A stretch of 36,113 nucleotides of DNA from the NCBI GenBank assembly GCA_963578605.1, contig CAUZEA010000055.1, forward strand, positions 1 to 36,113, given 5' to 3'. Both the position numbers and the translations under genes were made by a program. The stretch comes from JAKVCB01 sp963578605 (lineage in GTDB: Bacteria > Planctomycetota > Planctomycetia > Pirellulales > Lacipirellulaceae). The notes below the pieces were generated by a model. It had not been told where the DNA came from. It ran no database searches and saw only the letters and a list, made by a program, of their open reading frames with translations. This document shows positions 17,786-27,526 of this stretch, piece by piece. Position 1 is the stretch's first letter. Each line of letters opens with the position of its first letter.

Positions 17786-19096
17786 ATGAAACTACCCAAG
17801 AGCATATTTTCTGTGTTGTGTGCCTTGATTTTCTGTTTCCCGGCTGTGCAGGCAGGCGGTAATGCTCCACTAGGGTTTGAGCCCCTTTTTAACGGTAAGG
17901 ATTTCAGTGGTTGGCATGGGATGGGCCATTTCGATCCGCGCAAATTGGCTGCGCTGAGCGAGGAGCAGCGAACTCAAAAACGAAAGGCCGATCTGGAGAA
18001 CCTCAAACAGCACTGGACCATCGAGAGAGATGAGATTGTTAATGACGGGCAGGGTGTTTATCTCACATCAGATCGCGAATTTGGGGACTTGGAACTGTTG
18101 ATTGAATACAAAACAGCTGCCAAGGCTGACAGTGGCATCTATCTGCGGGCGACTCCGCAGGTCCAGATCTGGGATTTCACCAAGGAAGGCGGAAAGTGGA
18201 AAAATGGCGCCGATAAAGGATCGGGTGGACTTTGGAACAACAGTGCAGGTGCTGCCGGCAAGGATCCGCTGGTGCTGGGCGACCGCCCTTTTGGCCAGTG
18301 GAATCAACTGCGCATTCAGCAGGTTGGGGCTCGCACGACGGTTTGGTTGAACGATCAGTTAGTGGTCGACGATGCAACGATGGAAAACTTTTGGGATCGG
18401 CAGCGGCCTCTGTTTGCGAGGGGACCGATTCAACTACAGACGCACGGAGGTGAAATCCGTTGGCGAAACATTTTTGTACGTGAAATCTTGGCAGACGAAG
18501 CCAATCGAATTCTGGCTGTCAAAAACTCAGAAGGTTTTCGACCGATTTTCAATGGCCACGATTTTGAGGGATGGGCGGGTGCTGTCGAGAACTACGAAAT
18601 CGTGAACGGCACGATTCGTTGCAAGCCTGAACACGGTGGTACACTGCACACCGATGAGCTGTTGGAGGACTTTATCGTTCGCCTGGAGTTTAAGTTGCCT
18701 CCGGGTGGGAACAACGGATTGGCGATTCGTTATCCGGGTAAAGGAAGTCCTCATACAGAGGGTATGTGTGAACTGCAGGTGCTGGACGATTCCAGCCCAC
18801 AATACAGCGAGCTTGACCCCCGCCAATACCACGGTTCGGTATACGGAATGGTTGCTTCCAAGCGAGGCTATTTGCGACCACCCGGCACGTGGAATTCGCA
18901 GGAAGTAACAGTACAAGGGTCCACGATTCGTGTGGACCTCAACGGGACGATCATTCTTGATGCCGATTTGAGTGAACTGACCGATTTTAAAGACGGTACT
19001 CCCCATCCGGGCAAAGATCTTCGCCGTGGCTACTTTGGGTTTGCAGGTCATCATGACCCGGTGGAGTTTCGCAACATTCGTGTGCGGGAATTGTGA
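17786..19096 (+). CDS. Two-domain DUF1080 protein (3-keto-disaccharide hydrolase type)
   Basis: 436 residues starting at the ATG next to the ribosome binding site. A signal peptide (about 1-23, ending PAVQAGG) predicts export. Two DUF1080 jelly-roll domains lie in tandem, each beginning with the hallmark FNGxDFxGW: FNGKDFSGW at about 35-43 and FNGHDFEGW at about 256-264. Each then has the usual DSGIYLR or NNGLAIRYPG strand. Domain 1 contains GSGGLWN. Family members cleave 3-keto-glycosides or bind glycans. Such genes often lie beside Gfo/Idh/MocA oxidoreductases, as here, where the neighbouring gene is divergently transcribed. Whether both domains are catalytic or one is a binding module cannot be told from the sequence. 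Confidence 0.93.
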   Translation: MKLPKSIFSVLCALIFCFPAVQAGGNAPLGFEPLFNGKDFSGWHGMGHFDPRKLAALSEEQRTQKRKADLENLKQHWTIERDEIVNDGQGVYLTSDREFGDLELLIEYKTAAKADSGIYLRATPQVQIWDFTKEGGKWKNGADKGSGGLWNNSAGAAGKDPLVLGDRPFGQWNQLRIQQVGARTTVWLNDQLVVDDATMENFWDRQRPLFARGPIQLQTHGGEIRWRNIFVREILADEANRILAVKNSEGFRPIFNGHDFEGWAGAVENYEIVNGTIRCKPEHGGTLHTDELLEDFIVRLEFKLPPGGNNGLAIRYPGKGSPHTEGMCELQVLDDSSPQYSELDPRQYHGSVYGMVASKRGYLRPPGTWNSQEVTVQGSTIRVDLNGTIILDADLSELTDFKDGTPHPGKDLRRGYFGFAGHHDPVEFRNIRVREL

Positions 19097-19162
19097 GCTC
19101 GGGGAAGCGCCGGGCTGAGCTCGACATTCTCACGGAATCTGCCGCCCTGGCGAATCGAGCGA

Positions 19163-20632
19163 TTATGCCAGAATGTCATAAATGGGTTCCGTGTCTTCGA
19201 CGCCGATCAAGCGGTGATTCAAGCCAGCGTGAAAGTAAGCAAGTTGGTTTGGATCGAGCCCCAATAAATGCAGGATGGTGGCATGCAGCCGTTTGACGTG
19301 GATCGGAGCGGAACTTGGATGGGCACCTAATTCGTCCGTTTCTCCCAGGGAAATTCCACCCTGGATGCCACCACCTGCCATCCACATGGTGAATGCATAC
19401 GAGTTGTGATCGCGGCCTGTTCCCTTGGCAAATTCAGCCGTCGGTTGACGGCCAAACTCACCGCCCCAAATGACAACTGTGTCTTCGAGCAGTCCCCGTT
19501 GCTTGAGATCGGTGAGTAGCCCGGCAATCGGCTGGTCGGTACGGCCGGCGTGCCGGTTGTGGTTGGCCACCAAATCTCCATGTGCGTCCCAATTGGTATC
19601 GGAGTGCGCACCACCCGCATAAAGTTGCACGAACCGCACGCCCCGTTCTACCAGACGACGGGCCAGCAGGCAGTTGCGACCAAATTCCTTGGTTTGTTGC
19701 CGATCGAGCCCGTACAGTTTTTTAGTGGCCATGGTTTCCTGCGATAAATCGACGGCTTCGGGAGCATGTTCTTGCATCTTGTAGGCCAGCTCGTAACTGG
19801 CAATGCGGGCGGCCAGGTCCTGGTTGTCGATCCGTTTTAGTTGATGTTCACGGTTGTATTGCTGCAACGTATTCAGCATGTTTCGCTGGTGGGCATCCGT
19901 CATTCCCGGTGGCAGATCGAGATTGAGGATTGGGCTTCCCTCGCTTCGCACGATGGTTGGCTGGTAGGTAGCCGGCATAAAGCCGCTGGACCAGTTCTTG
20001 GCTCCGTTGATTGGCCCGCCTGAGCGGTCGAGCATAACTACGAACCCGGGCAGGTTTGCATTGGCGGTGCCGAGCCCGTAATTAGTCCAAGAACCCAGGC
20101 AGGGGCTGCCGCTCAGCAGTCGACCTGAATTCATCATTAGCAGTGCAGAGCCGTGAATGGGTGACTCTGCCTGAAGTGTGTGCAGGAAGGCGATGTCGTC
20201 GACCAGTTTTCCCAGTTGTGGGAACAGGTCACTTACCCATTTTCCACACTCGCCATATTGCTTGAATTTCCACTTGGGGCTCACCACACGACCGGTCTTT
20301 TTATGCCCGCCACGACCAAAGGTTTCGACCGCTACGGTTTTCCCGTCAAGATTTTCCATTGCGGGTTTGTAGTCGAACGTATCGAGATGGCTGGGACCCC
20401 CGTACATGAACAGGAAAATCACGCGTTTTGCCTTCGGCATCAACTGGGGTCGTTGGGGTGCCAGCGGGTTTACAAAAGGCGTGGTGTTGTCGGCGGCAAC
20501 TGTTTGCCTGGCAAGGAAACCATCACGGCCCAACATTTCTGCCAGGGCAACTCCCGCAAATCCGCCACCAGCTTGCCACAAGAACTCACGTCGTGTGCGC
20601 CCGCAGAAGGTGTGTGATTTTGATGGTGCCAT
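19163..20632 (-). CDS. DUF1501 protein, Tat-exported (second pair)
   Basis: 489 residues. A twin-arginine motif (GRTRREFLWQAGGG, Arg 14-15) predicts Tat export. Conserved family motifs are FLFMYGGPSHLDTFDYKP, VVIWGGEFGRQ, GRDHNSYAFTMWMAGGG and the ending VKRLHATILHLLGLD. It starts seven bases after the end of the upstream DUF1549/DUF1553 gene, so the two are almost certainly co-transcribed. The final residues (GVEDTEPIYDIL) closely resemble those of the first DUF1501 protein (GVEEQHPVDAIL), placing these two in one subgroup distinct from the third copy. The function is unknown. Confidence 0.95.
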   Translation of the reverse strand: MAPSKSHTFCGRTRREFLWQAGGGFAGVALAEMLGRDGFLARQTVAADNTTPFVNPLAPQRPQLMPKAKRVIFLFMYGGPSHLDTFDYKPAMENLDGKTVAVETFGRGGHKKTGRVVSPKWKFKQYGECGKWVSDLFPQLGKLVDDIAFLHTLQAESPIHGSALLMMNSGRLLSGSPCLGSWTNYGLGTANANLPGFVVMLDRSGGPINGAKNWSSGFMPATYQPTIVRSEGSPILNLDLPPGMTDAHQRNMLNTLQQYNREHQLKRIDNQDLAARIASYELAYKMQEHAPEAVDLSQETMATKKLYGLDRQQTKEFGRNCLLARRLVERGVRFVQLYAGGAHSDTNWDAHGDLVANHNRHAGRTDQPIAGLLTDLKQRGLLEDTVVIWGGEFGRQPTAEFAKGTGRDHNSYAFTMWMAGGGIQGGISLGETDELGAHPSSAPIHVKRLHATILHLLGLDPNQLAYFHAGLNHRLIGVEDTEPIYDILA

Positions 20633-20639
20633 GGTGTGA

Positions 20640-22838
20640 TCAGTCCAAAAAAATAAACTCGTTTAGATTCAGTGCCAGCAGACAGAATATATCAAATGCC
20701 GCACCGGGGGACAATTGTTCGTTGTTGGCAAGGTCTTGTAAAAGATCAACGCCACGATCAATTTCTTCGCTGGTCGGGCTTCGTTGGGTTACCAACCACA
20801 GGGCCCGTTGCACCTGGTCGCCAGGTTTATCGCCGACTTCCTGGCGGACGCGCGCTGCCAACTGTTGCGATTGCTTTTGTGAAAAGCTGTTGTTGAGTAA
20901 TTCTAAAGCTTGTGTTGGTTGGGTCGTTATAAACCGCACCGGGCAACTTTCATCGGGATTGGCTCCATCGAAAACCTTGATTATCGGCGGAATCAAAGAT
21001 CGCTTCGTATGGACATAGATGGTGCGACGTGCCTGTTGGGCAGGAGAAGAAGCTATCCAACCAGCCCCTGGTTCGGATTGGGTTTGCAGTACTTCTTGTG
21101 AAAGTTCGGGGAAAATGCTGGGACCAAACATCTGGAGGTTCAACGTACCACAGACGGCCAGCATCGAATCACGAAGTTCCTCGGCGGACAGGCGCCGCAT
21201 TGATTGACGGGAAAACAAGCGGTTCTCGGGATCACTTGCCAGCGCCGAGCTGTCGACCCTGGCCGACATGCGGTAGGCACTACTGGTCATGATCAGACGG
21301 TGCAATGATTTCAAGTGCCAGCCCTCGTTCACGAATTGCTGGGCCAGCCAGTCCAACAGCAGTGGATGGGTCGGTCGCGCTCCGCGGAGGCCAAAATTAC
21401 TGGGCGAGTCCACAATGCCGCGGCCAAAATGGTGTTGCCATACGCGGTTCACGATCACCCGACTGGTGAGGCGGTTTGTTGGGTCCGCGATCCAGTCAGC
21501 CAGGACGGTTCTCCGGCCACAGCTTGCGGAGTTTGCGCCGGCTGCAGGAAGCACCGGGTCGGGGACATTCAAGACTTCAGGAAATCCAGGAACGACCTGG
21601 TCACCCAGTGCGCGGGCATTGCCCCGCGCCATGACGAAGGTTTCGGGTGCCTGGTTACCATTTTCTTGGACTGCCAGGGCTGCCGGTAAGGGGGCTGGTC
21701 CTGTTTTCTCACCCGCTTCCCGCTGTTCTTGGAGCACTTTCCAGAGCGCCTGGTCCTCTTTCGAAAGCGCGTTCTCCCAGTTTTTGTGAATCAACCGTTT
21801 ACGTACATTGGCATTATCTTTGGCATCATCTTGTTCTCCTTTGGATAAGGAGGCAACAACCTTTTGTTCTAACTGGTCAATCTTTGTTGTCAGTTCGGCA
21901 AGCAATTTTTTATGCTGCTGTTTCCGATCCTTCCATTCTGCCTGTTGCTGGGGGGTGGCCAGGGGAATTTGCGTATTGAGTGTGAAAGCAAAATCTTCGT
22001 ACGGGCCTTTCTTGACATTATTCAGGATGTTGTGAAAGAAGGCCATGAAGCGGTAATAATCCTGCTGACTGATAGGATCGATCTTGTGATCATGGCAGCG
22101 GGCACAGTTGATCGTTAACCCAAGGAAAACTTCGCTGGTTGTGCTAACCACGTCGTCGAGATGGTCATAGTAGGCCTGGAGTGGATCGACCGGTTCGTCG
22201 TCCCACAGGCCAAGACGATAATAACCCGTGGCAATGACCGTTTCGTAAGATCGCCCTGGAATTTCATCACCGGCCAGCTGTTCGCGAACAAATTGATCGT
22301 ACGGTTTATCGCTGTTGAAACTGCGAATGACGTAATCCCTGTATTTCCATGCGTTGGGTTTGGGGTTGTCCCGTTCGTAGCTGTCGGTTTCGGCGTAGCG
22401 GACCAGGTCAAGCCAGTGGCGGCCCCAACGTTCTCCATACTGGGGAGAGGTAAGCAGGTGGTCGATCATCTGTTCGTAGACAGCATCGGCCGAGTCGTCG
22501 CCCTCCACTCGGGTAAGGTATGTTTCGACCTGCTCCGGTGAGGGCGGCAGCCCTGTGAGGTCGTAGTAGGCCCGACGCAACAAGGCAGATGGATCGGCCG
22601 GTGGTGCCGGAGCAACGGCGGCCGACTCAAGGCGAGAGAGAATAAATCGATCGATCGGGTTGCGAACCCACTTGTCTTTCTTGATATCTGGCAGGGCCGG
22701 CGAGGCAACCGGTTGAAAGGCCCAGTGTGAGCTGCCCACTGCCGGTAGAACGTCTGGCAGCGAGGAGGCCAGACAATTGCCTAGAAGAAACAACAGGAGA
22801 GGATGGCGCAAAATTATCTGCGGGATACCAACCATCAA
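20640..22838 (-). CDS. DUF1549-DUF1553 protein without an N-terminal cytochrome domain (second pair)
   Basis: 732 residues. A hydrophobic N-terminus (about 5-25) serves as signal peptide or anchor. DUF1549 (about 58-262) begins DKWVRNPIDRFILSRLE and includes a haem-type motif C245-A-R-C248-H249 (CARCHDHKIDP). A charged coiled coil lies at about 290-340. DUF1553 (about 440-732) follows, with RVWQHHFGRGIV and ENRLFSRQSMRRLSAEE. Unlike the other two pairs there is no N-terminal planctomycete cytochrome domain and no internal jelly-roll module, so it is the minimal form. It is the first gene of an operon with the DUF1501 gene seven bases downstream. Confidence 0.93.
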   Translation of the reverse strand: MMVGIPQIILRHPLLLFLLGNCLASSLPDVLPAVGSSHWAFQPVASPALPDIKKDKWVRNPIDRFILSRLESAAVAPAPPADPSALLRRAYYDLTGLPPSPEQVETYLTRVEGDDSADAVYEQMIDHLLTSPQYGERWGRHWLDLVRYAETDSYERDNPKPNAWKYRDYVIRSFNSDKPYDQFVREQLAGDEIPGRSYETVIATGYYRLGLWDDEPVDPLQAYYDHLDDVVSTTSEVFLGLTINCARCHDHKIDPISQQDYYRFMAFFHNILNNVKKGPYEDFAFTLNTQIPLATPQQQAEWKDRKQQHKKLLAELTTKIDQLEQKVVASLSKGEQDDAKDNANVRKRLIHKNWENALSKEDQALWKVLQEQREAGEKTGPAPLPAALAVQENGNQAPETFVMARGNARALGDQVVPGFPEVLNVPDPVLPAAGANSASCGRRTVLADWIADPTNRLTSRVIVNRVWQHHFGRGIVDSPSNFGLRGARPTHPLLLDWLAQQFVNEGWHLKSLHRLIMTSSAYRMSARVDSSALASDPENRLFSRQSMRRLSAEELRDSMLAVCGTLNLQMFGPSIFPELSQEVLQTQSEPGAGWIASSPAQQARRTIYVHTKRSLIPPIIKVFDGANPDESCPVRFITTQPTQALELLNNSFSQKQSQQLAARVRQEVGDKPGDQVQRALWLVTQRSPTSEEIDRGVDLLQDLANNEQLSPGAAFDIFCLLALNLNEFIFLD

Positions 22839-23226
22839 AATTTTGAAATAGCCAAAGGGGAAAAAAGAAAATAGGTTACTTTAGAAGATATCATCGAATG
22901 GATGGATTGACACATTCGTCAATTGTTAATTTATCAAGAGCCGAAGTTGTCTGCAAACCCGTCGGTAAAGAAACTGCAAGTTGTGCACGCATTTGCCCCT
23001 TGCGGACACGTTTCCCAGACTCATGACTGCCCGAAGCTATTTTGCTAGGGTTGTTTTCGACACCAGGCGCCCACTTGTGACGGGACTGGTAAACCTGTGA
23101 CAATGGCAGCTGGCGCAGGTTGAGTTTTTCGCACTGCGATGGGTAGGTAGAAGCGCTTGCTTGGGTATGTATGCGGTAGATGGTTCCAGACTTCTTTTCT
23201 TATTTCCTTTCCTGGTTGAGTACGCG
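22839..23226. other. Divergent intergenic region, nothing recognised
   Basis: About 388 bases between the starts of the DUF1549/DUF1553 gene and the ABC-importer operon. AT-rich near 22850-22940, consistent with promoters. A short TTGACA appears near 22907 without a convincing -10 partner. No RNA gene or repeat was seen. Confidence 0.4.
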
Positions 23227-24267
23227 ATGGTTCGACAAACGTGTTTCCTGTTTCTGTTTTTGATGGGTACCAGCTTGTTGCCAGGTTGCCAGCGATCTGG
23301 AGATGACCGGCAAGCGGTCAGCGATGAGTCGCAGCCTACTGTTGGTTACGTTACGAATGGCATCGCTTCCTTTTGGGTGATTGCCGACAAGGGGGCCCGC
23401 GATGCAGCTCGTGATCACAACGCGCAGGTCGAAGTGCGGATGCCACCCAGTGGCGTAAGTGATCAAAAACGAATGGTTCAAGATCTGATTGCCCGGGGAA
23501 TCGATGGCATTGCGATCAGTCCTATCGATCCTGACAACCAGGGCGACCTGCTCGATGAGATTGCCCGACATACCATTCTGATAACCCACGATTCCGATGC
23601 GCCAGAGAGCGACCGGGTTTGCTATGTAGGGATGGATAACTACGTAGCGGGTCGGATGTGCGGAAAATTAGTCAAGGATGCGATTCCTGAGGGCGGCAGC
23701 GTGGTAATCTTCATCGGGCGGCTTGCCCAGGAAAATGCACGCCTGCGACGGCAAGGTCTGATTGACGAATTATTGGACCGTTCCGAAGACCCAACACGGT
23801 ACGACAGGCCTGACGTGGGCGAATTGAAGGGAGAAAAGTACACGATCCTTGACACGCGAACCGATGACTTCGATTTTCCCAAGGCCAAGGCCCAGGCCCA
23901 AGAGGTAATTACGCGATTCCCCGATGTGGACTGTATGGTTGGCTTGTTCGCGTACAACCCACCGCTCATACTCGAGGCAGTTCGAGACGCACGGAAACTT
24001 GATGAAATCAAGATCGTGGCCTTCGACGAACACGATGCCACGTTGCAGGCGATTATCGATGGTGAAATTGTCGGGACGATTGTTCAACACCCCTACCGTT
24101 ACGGGTACGAGTCGGTACGGATTCTCGCCGGTCTGGCACGAGCCGACAAAAGCGTGTTGCCGGAGGACGGTTTTCTCAACATTGACGCACGTCGTATCAC
24201 GCCGGAGAATGTCGATGAGTTCTGGGCGGAATTGAAGCAGTTGACTGCGGAAAAACCCGGCAAGTGA
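23227..24267 (+). CDS. Sugar ABC importer, substrate-binding lipoprotein (RbsB-like)
   Basis: 346 residues from the ATG at 23227, chosen because it is followed at once by a lipoprotein signal peptide with the lipobox LLPGC (residues 17-21, lipidated C21). Upstream TTG and ATG codons at 23161 and 23167 would bury this signal. The mature protein is a two-lobed periplasmic-binding fold of the Peripla_BP_4 type: VGYVTNGIASFWVIADKGARDAA, GIDGIAISPIDPD, YVGMDNYVAGRMCGKL, KIVAFDEHD. Ligands of this group are pentoses, hexoses, autoinducer-2 or similar sugars; the ligand here is unknown. It is the first gene of a three-gene operon and is membrane-tethered in the periplasm. Confidence 0.93.
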   Translation: MVRQTCFLFLFLMGTSLLPGCQRSGDDRQAVSDESQPTVGYVTNGIASFWVIADKGARDAARDHNAQVEVRMPPSGVSDQKRMVQDLIARGIDGIAISPIDPDNQGDLLDEIARHTILITHDSDAPESDRVCYVGMDNYVAGRMCGKLVKDAIPEGGSVVIFIGRLAQENARLRRQGLIDELLDRSEDPTRYDRPDVGELKGEKYTILDTRTDDFDFPKAKAQAQEVITRFPDVDCMVGLFAYNPPLILEAVRDARKLDEIKIVAFDEHDATLQAIIDGEIVGTIVQHPYRYGYESVRILAGLARADKSVLPEDGFLNIDARRITPENVDEFWAELKQLTAEKPGK

Positions 24268-24280
24268 GGTAAACCTGCCC

Positions 24281-25819
24281 GTGGTTGCCAATCGTTTGAC
24301 TCCGCTGCTCGAAGCGCGCCAGATCACCAAGCGTTTCCCCGGCGTGACTGCCTTACGCCGGGTAGGGATCACACTTGGTCGGGGTGAGGTGCTCGCTGTC
24401 ATCGGTGAGAACGGCGCTGGCAAGAGTACCCTGATGAAGATCCTGGCAGGGATCCAGCAGCCGGATGAGGGTCAAATCTTCATCGATGGGCAGCCGACGG
24501 CGATCGATTCGGTTCACACGGCTCTTCGGCACGGGATCGCCCTGATTCATCAAGAGCTTAACCTGGCCGGCAATCTTTCGGTCGCCGCAAACATCTATCT
24601 TGGTCGCGAACCGCGACATTGGGGGCTGATTGACAGCAAGCAGATTCACGAAGATGCTCGCCTGATTCTGGCCAAAGTCGGACTGTCGGTCGATCCCCAC
24701 GTGGTTGCCGGTCAACTTTCCATTGGCCGCCAGCAACTCGTGGAAATTGCCCGTGCCCTTTCGGTGGGAGCTCGCGTTCTCATCATGGATGAACCTACCT
24801 CAAGCCTGTCACAACAGGAAACCAAAACGTTGTTTGATGTGGTGCGACAACTTCGCAATGAGGGGGTCAGTATCATCTACATTTCCCACCGATTGGGAGA
24901 GGTAAACGAACTGGCAGATCGAGTCACCGTGTTGCGCGATGGCGAGTTTGCCGGCGATCTGCCGCGTGATGAAATTAATCACGATCGCATGGTCCGTCTG
25001 ATGGTAGGTCGCGACATTTCGCAGCTTCACGTGCGCCAGGCCCGCACACCAGGAAATGTGGCAATCAGCCTTGATGGCATTGTGGTTCCAGGCCAGCCAC
25101 AACACCGCCTGAGTTTTACGGCGCAGGCAGGAGAGATTGTTGGAATCGCGGGACTTGTCGGTGCGGGTCGCACCGAGTTGCTTCAAGTTCTCTTTGGCGT
25201 CGTTCCAGCAGTAGCGGGGACAATCCACGTTGCCGGAAAAATAATTACACCTCGCAGTCCGTTCGACGCGATGCATGCAGGAATCGCGCTGGTGCCAGAA
25301 GATCGCAAACTGCAGGGGCTCATTTTGCAAATGGCTGTACGAACCAATATCAGCCTCGCCAGCGTTTATCAACAGCGTCGGGCAGGTGTCTTCCTCAATG
25401 ATGCTTTTGAGCGACGTGAGGCTGCCCGGATGGTCGAACGGTTACGTATCAAAACCCCAAGCGATCGTCAGTTGGTACAGTACCTGTCTGGAGGGAATCA
25501 GCAAAAGGTTGTGCTTGGGAAGTGGCTTTCGTTGGAACCCCGCGTGTTGTTGTTGGATGAGCCAACACGTGGCATCGACGTTGGGGCCAAGCAGGAAATT
25601 TATCAGCTCATGGAAGAGCTTGCTGGCAAAGGAGTTGCTATTTTGTTCGTGAGCAGCGAAATGGAGGAGATTTTGCGGATGTCCGATCGTGCCCTCGTAA
25701 TGCATGAAGGAGCGATCATGGGAGAACTTTCACGTGACGAATTAACTGAGCAGCGGGTGATGCAATTGGCAACCGGGTCAATCCACTCCAGCGAGGCAGG
25801 CTCGGCACGTCAAACCTGA
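24281..25819 (+). CDS. Sugar ABC importer, double ATPase subunit (RbsA/MglA-like)
   Basis: 512 residues from a GTG at 24281; GAGG overlapping the stop of the previous gene serves as ribosome binding site. Two fused ABC domains are visible. Domain 1: Walker A G42-ENGAGKS-T50, signature LSIGRQQ near 153, Walker B VLIMDEPTS near 170. Domain 2: degenerate Walker A GLVGAGRTELL near 290, the usual RbsA-type replacement, signature LSGGNQQK near 405 and DEPTRGIDVG near 427. This is the standard ATPase of carbohydrate-uptake class 2 importers and works with the permease downstream. It lies 13 bases after the binding-protein gene and 13 bases before the permease gene. Confidence 0.96.
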   Translation: MVANRLTPLLEARQITKRFPGVTALRRVGITLGRGEVLAVIGENGAGKSTLMKILAGIQQPDEGQIFIDGQPTAIDSVHTALRHGIALIHQELNLAGNLSVAANIYLGREPRHWGLIDSKQIHEDARLILAKVGLSVDPHVVAGQLSIGRQQLVEIARALSVGARVLIMDEPTSSLSQQETKTLFDVVRQLRNEGVSIIYISHRLGEVNELADRVTVLRDGEFAGDLPRDEINHDRMVRLMVGRDISQLHVRQARTPGNVAISLDGIVVPGQPQHRLSFTAQAGEIVGIAGLVGAGRTELLQVLFGVVPAVAGTIHVAGKIITPRSPFDAMHAGIALVPEDRKLQGLILQMAVRTNISLASVYQQRRAGVFLNDAFERREAARMVERLRIKTPSDRQLVQYLSGGNQQKVVLGKWLSLEPRVLLLDEPTRGIDVGAKQEIYQLMEELAGKGVAILFVSSEMEEILRMSDRALVMHEGAIMGELSRDELTEQRVMQLATGSIHSSEAGSARQT

Positions 25820-25832
25820 CTGGCAATTTACG

Positions 25833-26846
25833 ATGATGAAAAAGAATCTGGGTATTTTATCCCTGTTGATCACTGTGTTCATTGCTACGGCACTGTGCAG
25901 TGGCAATTTCCTGAGTGCCTACAACCTCGAAAACCTTATCCTCCGCGCATCGCTCTACGGCATCATCAGCATTGGTGTGGCGTTCGTGATCATTAGTGGT
26001 GGAATCGATCTTTCCATCGGATCCGTGATTGGCCTGATCGGTTGCCTTTTGCCAATGCTGATTACCGAATGGGGAGTGCCAACATGGATTGGGTTGGTGG
26101 TCGTACTTTTGGTCGCAGCAAGTATCGGCTTACTGCATGGATTGCTGATCACGAAACTGAAATTGCAGCCTTTTGTGGTCACGCTGTGCGGCCTGCTGGT
26201 TTATCGTGGAATTGCCCGCTGGATAACCGGTGACGCAACACTCGGGTTTGGCCGCGATCACGAATCGTTGCGCCTGCTTGCCACCGGGCGAATCCCGGTC
26301 GGCCAGGTCCCCGGGTTGGGAAACTTCCAGATACCTGTGCCGCTGATCATCCTGGTTGTGCTTGGTGTCCTTGCCGCGATACTGCTCAATCGGACAATCT
26401 TCGGGCGCTACCTTTTAGCGCTGGGAAACAACGAACAGGCCGCTCGCTATAGCGGAATTAATACCTCACGAGTCATTATCAGTACCTACGCGATTTGCTC
26501 ATTGGTGGCAGGTTTAGGGGGAGTGCTCTTTGCACTCGATGTGAATTCGATTCAACCGGCCGGGTTTGGAAGCTTTTACGAACTTTACGCGATTGCGGCG
26601 GCCGTGCTGGGTGGATGCAGTTTGAAAGGAGGTGAAGGGTCGATATTCGGCGTCATTATTGGTGCTGCTATCATGCAGCTCCTTTACAACTCGATTGGCG
26701 TCCTGGGAATTCAGACCACGCTGGAGTACGCCATCATCGGCATCGTGATTCTGTTGGGAGTGATGGCCGATGAAATTGTGCGGCGTATTGCCGCGCGGCG
26801 ACGAGCCGACCAGCAAGCAAAGACCGCGGCTCAATCGGAAAAGTAG
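25833..26846 (+). CDS. Sugar ABC importer, permease subunit (RbsC-like)
   Basis: 337 residues with eight to ten hydrophobic segments. Family motifs are ISGGIDLSIGSVIGL near the second helix, ALGNNEQAARYSGI in the cytoplasmic loop that contacts the ATPase, and AAAVLGGCSLKGGEGSIFG. These identify the BPD_transp_2 family of ribose/xylose/galactose-type permeases. One permease gene is present, so the channel is probably a homodimer. Two ATGs in a row (25833, 25836) are possible starts; no clear ribosome binding site precedes them, so translation may be coupled to the ATPase gene 13 bases upstream. Confidence 0.95.
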   Translation: MMKKNLGILSLLITVFIATALCSGNFLSAYNLENLILRASLYGIISIGVAFVIISGGIDLSIGSVIGLIGCLLPMLITEWGVPTWIGLVVVLLVAASIGLLHGLLITKLKLQPFVVTLCGLLVYRGIARWITGDATLGFGRDHESLRLLATGRIPVGQVPGLGNFQIPVPLIILVVLGVLAAILLNRTIFGRYLLALGNNEQAARYSGINTSRVIISTYAICSLVAGLGGVLFALDVNSIQPAGFGSFYELYAIAAAVLGGCSLKGGEGSIFGVIIGAAIMQLLYNSIGVLGIQTTLEYAIIGIVILLGVMADEIVRRIAARRRADQQAKTAAQSEK

Positions 26847-27067
26847 CGGGTCAACGTCGCCACCTTCGTACTCGCGCGGTGGCTCTTGAGCCTGGGAGTT
26901 CCTGCAGAAGCACCTGCGATTGTCTGGCCAATTTCGGTGGCGTAAATGGGACGTCGCTCAACTTCAAAGCCCGTCTTCGGGTTGATACCCATTGCCGTAA
27001 AGATCGTGGCGTGCAAATCGCTGATCGTCACACAAATACCGCACCGGTCGGTTTTTGCCCGAACGTT
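26831..27067 (-). pseudogene. C-terminal remnant of a fourth DUF1501 gene
   Basis: Reading the minus strand from 27067, the frame gives KTDRCGICVTISDLHATIFTA, then MGINPKTGFEVERRPIYATE and a stop at 26831. The block VTISDLHATIFTAMGINP matches the conserved end of DUF1501 proteins (compare VNDLNATILHCLGID and VKRLHATILHLLGLD in the intact copies), and GKTD/GETDE precedes it in those proteins as KTDR does here. Everything upstream, including the Tat signal and GGEFGR motif, is missing. The last 26 or so residues are probably not homologous, and the frame's last 16 bases overlap the permease gene on the other strand. It is similar in kind to the complete genes but belongs to a different subgroup. 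Confidence 0.6.
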
Positions 27068-27085
27068 TAAAAGTTAACCGTGACC

Positions 27086-27526
27086 TCAGGCATCGATTTC
27101 AAAGATGGCTTCAATCTCAACAGCTGCTCCGGTAGGCAGAGCCGCAAAACCGAGCGCACTGCGGGCATGATAACCAGCCCCTTCCTTGCCGAAGATTTGG
27201 TGCAGCAGGTCCGATGCGCCGTTGATTACCAGGTGCTGGTCGGTAAAGTCGGGCGCCGAATAGACACAGCCCAGCAGTTTCAAGACCCGCAGGCCTTCGA
27301 GCGTTCCGTGTGTGTTGTAGACGGAGCGGAGGATCTTCCTGGCACAGTCGGCTGCTGCTTCGTAGCCCTGCTCAACGGTTACGCCTTTTCCCAGAACGCC
27401 TGCCAGGTCGCTGGTGTGTCCGGAGGTCATCAAAAGGTTACCGCTCCGAATGCACAGATTCAAATAACCGGGTTCGATGGGCTCAAAAGAAACTCCCAGT
27501 TCCTGGGCTTTTTGGTCGATGGTCAT
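27086..27526 (-). CDS. RidA-family (YjgF/YER057c/UK114) protein
   Basis: 146 residues, no signal peptide, cytoplasmic. The family core is clear: LLMTSGHTSD at about 31-40, CVYSAPDFTDQHLVINGASDLL at about 87-108, and GYHARSALGFAALPTGAAVEIEA at about 118-140, in which R122 corresponds to the arginine that binds the substrate carboxylate in RidA. It is trimeric in other organisms and hydrolyses reactive enamines/imines such as 2-aminoacrylate. The length exceeds canonical RidA (about 128), as in the subgroup with an N-terminal extension. It is transcribed away from the ABC importer; no functional link to the importer is visible. Confidence 0.93.
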   Translation of the reverse strand: MTIDQKAQELGVSFEPIEPGYLNLCIRSGNLLMTSGHTSDLAGVLGKGVTVEQGYEAAADCARKILRSVYNTHGTLEGLRVLKLLGCVYSAPDFTDQHLVINGASDLLHQIFGKEGAGYHARSALGFAALPTGAAVEIEAIFEIDA

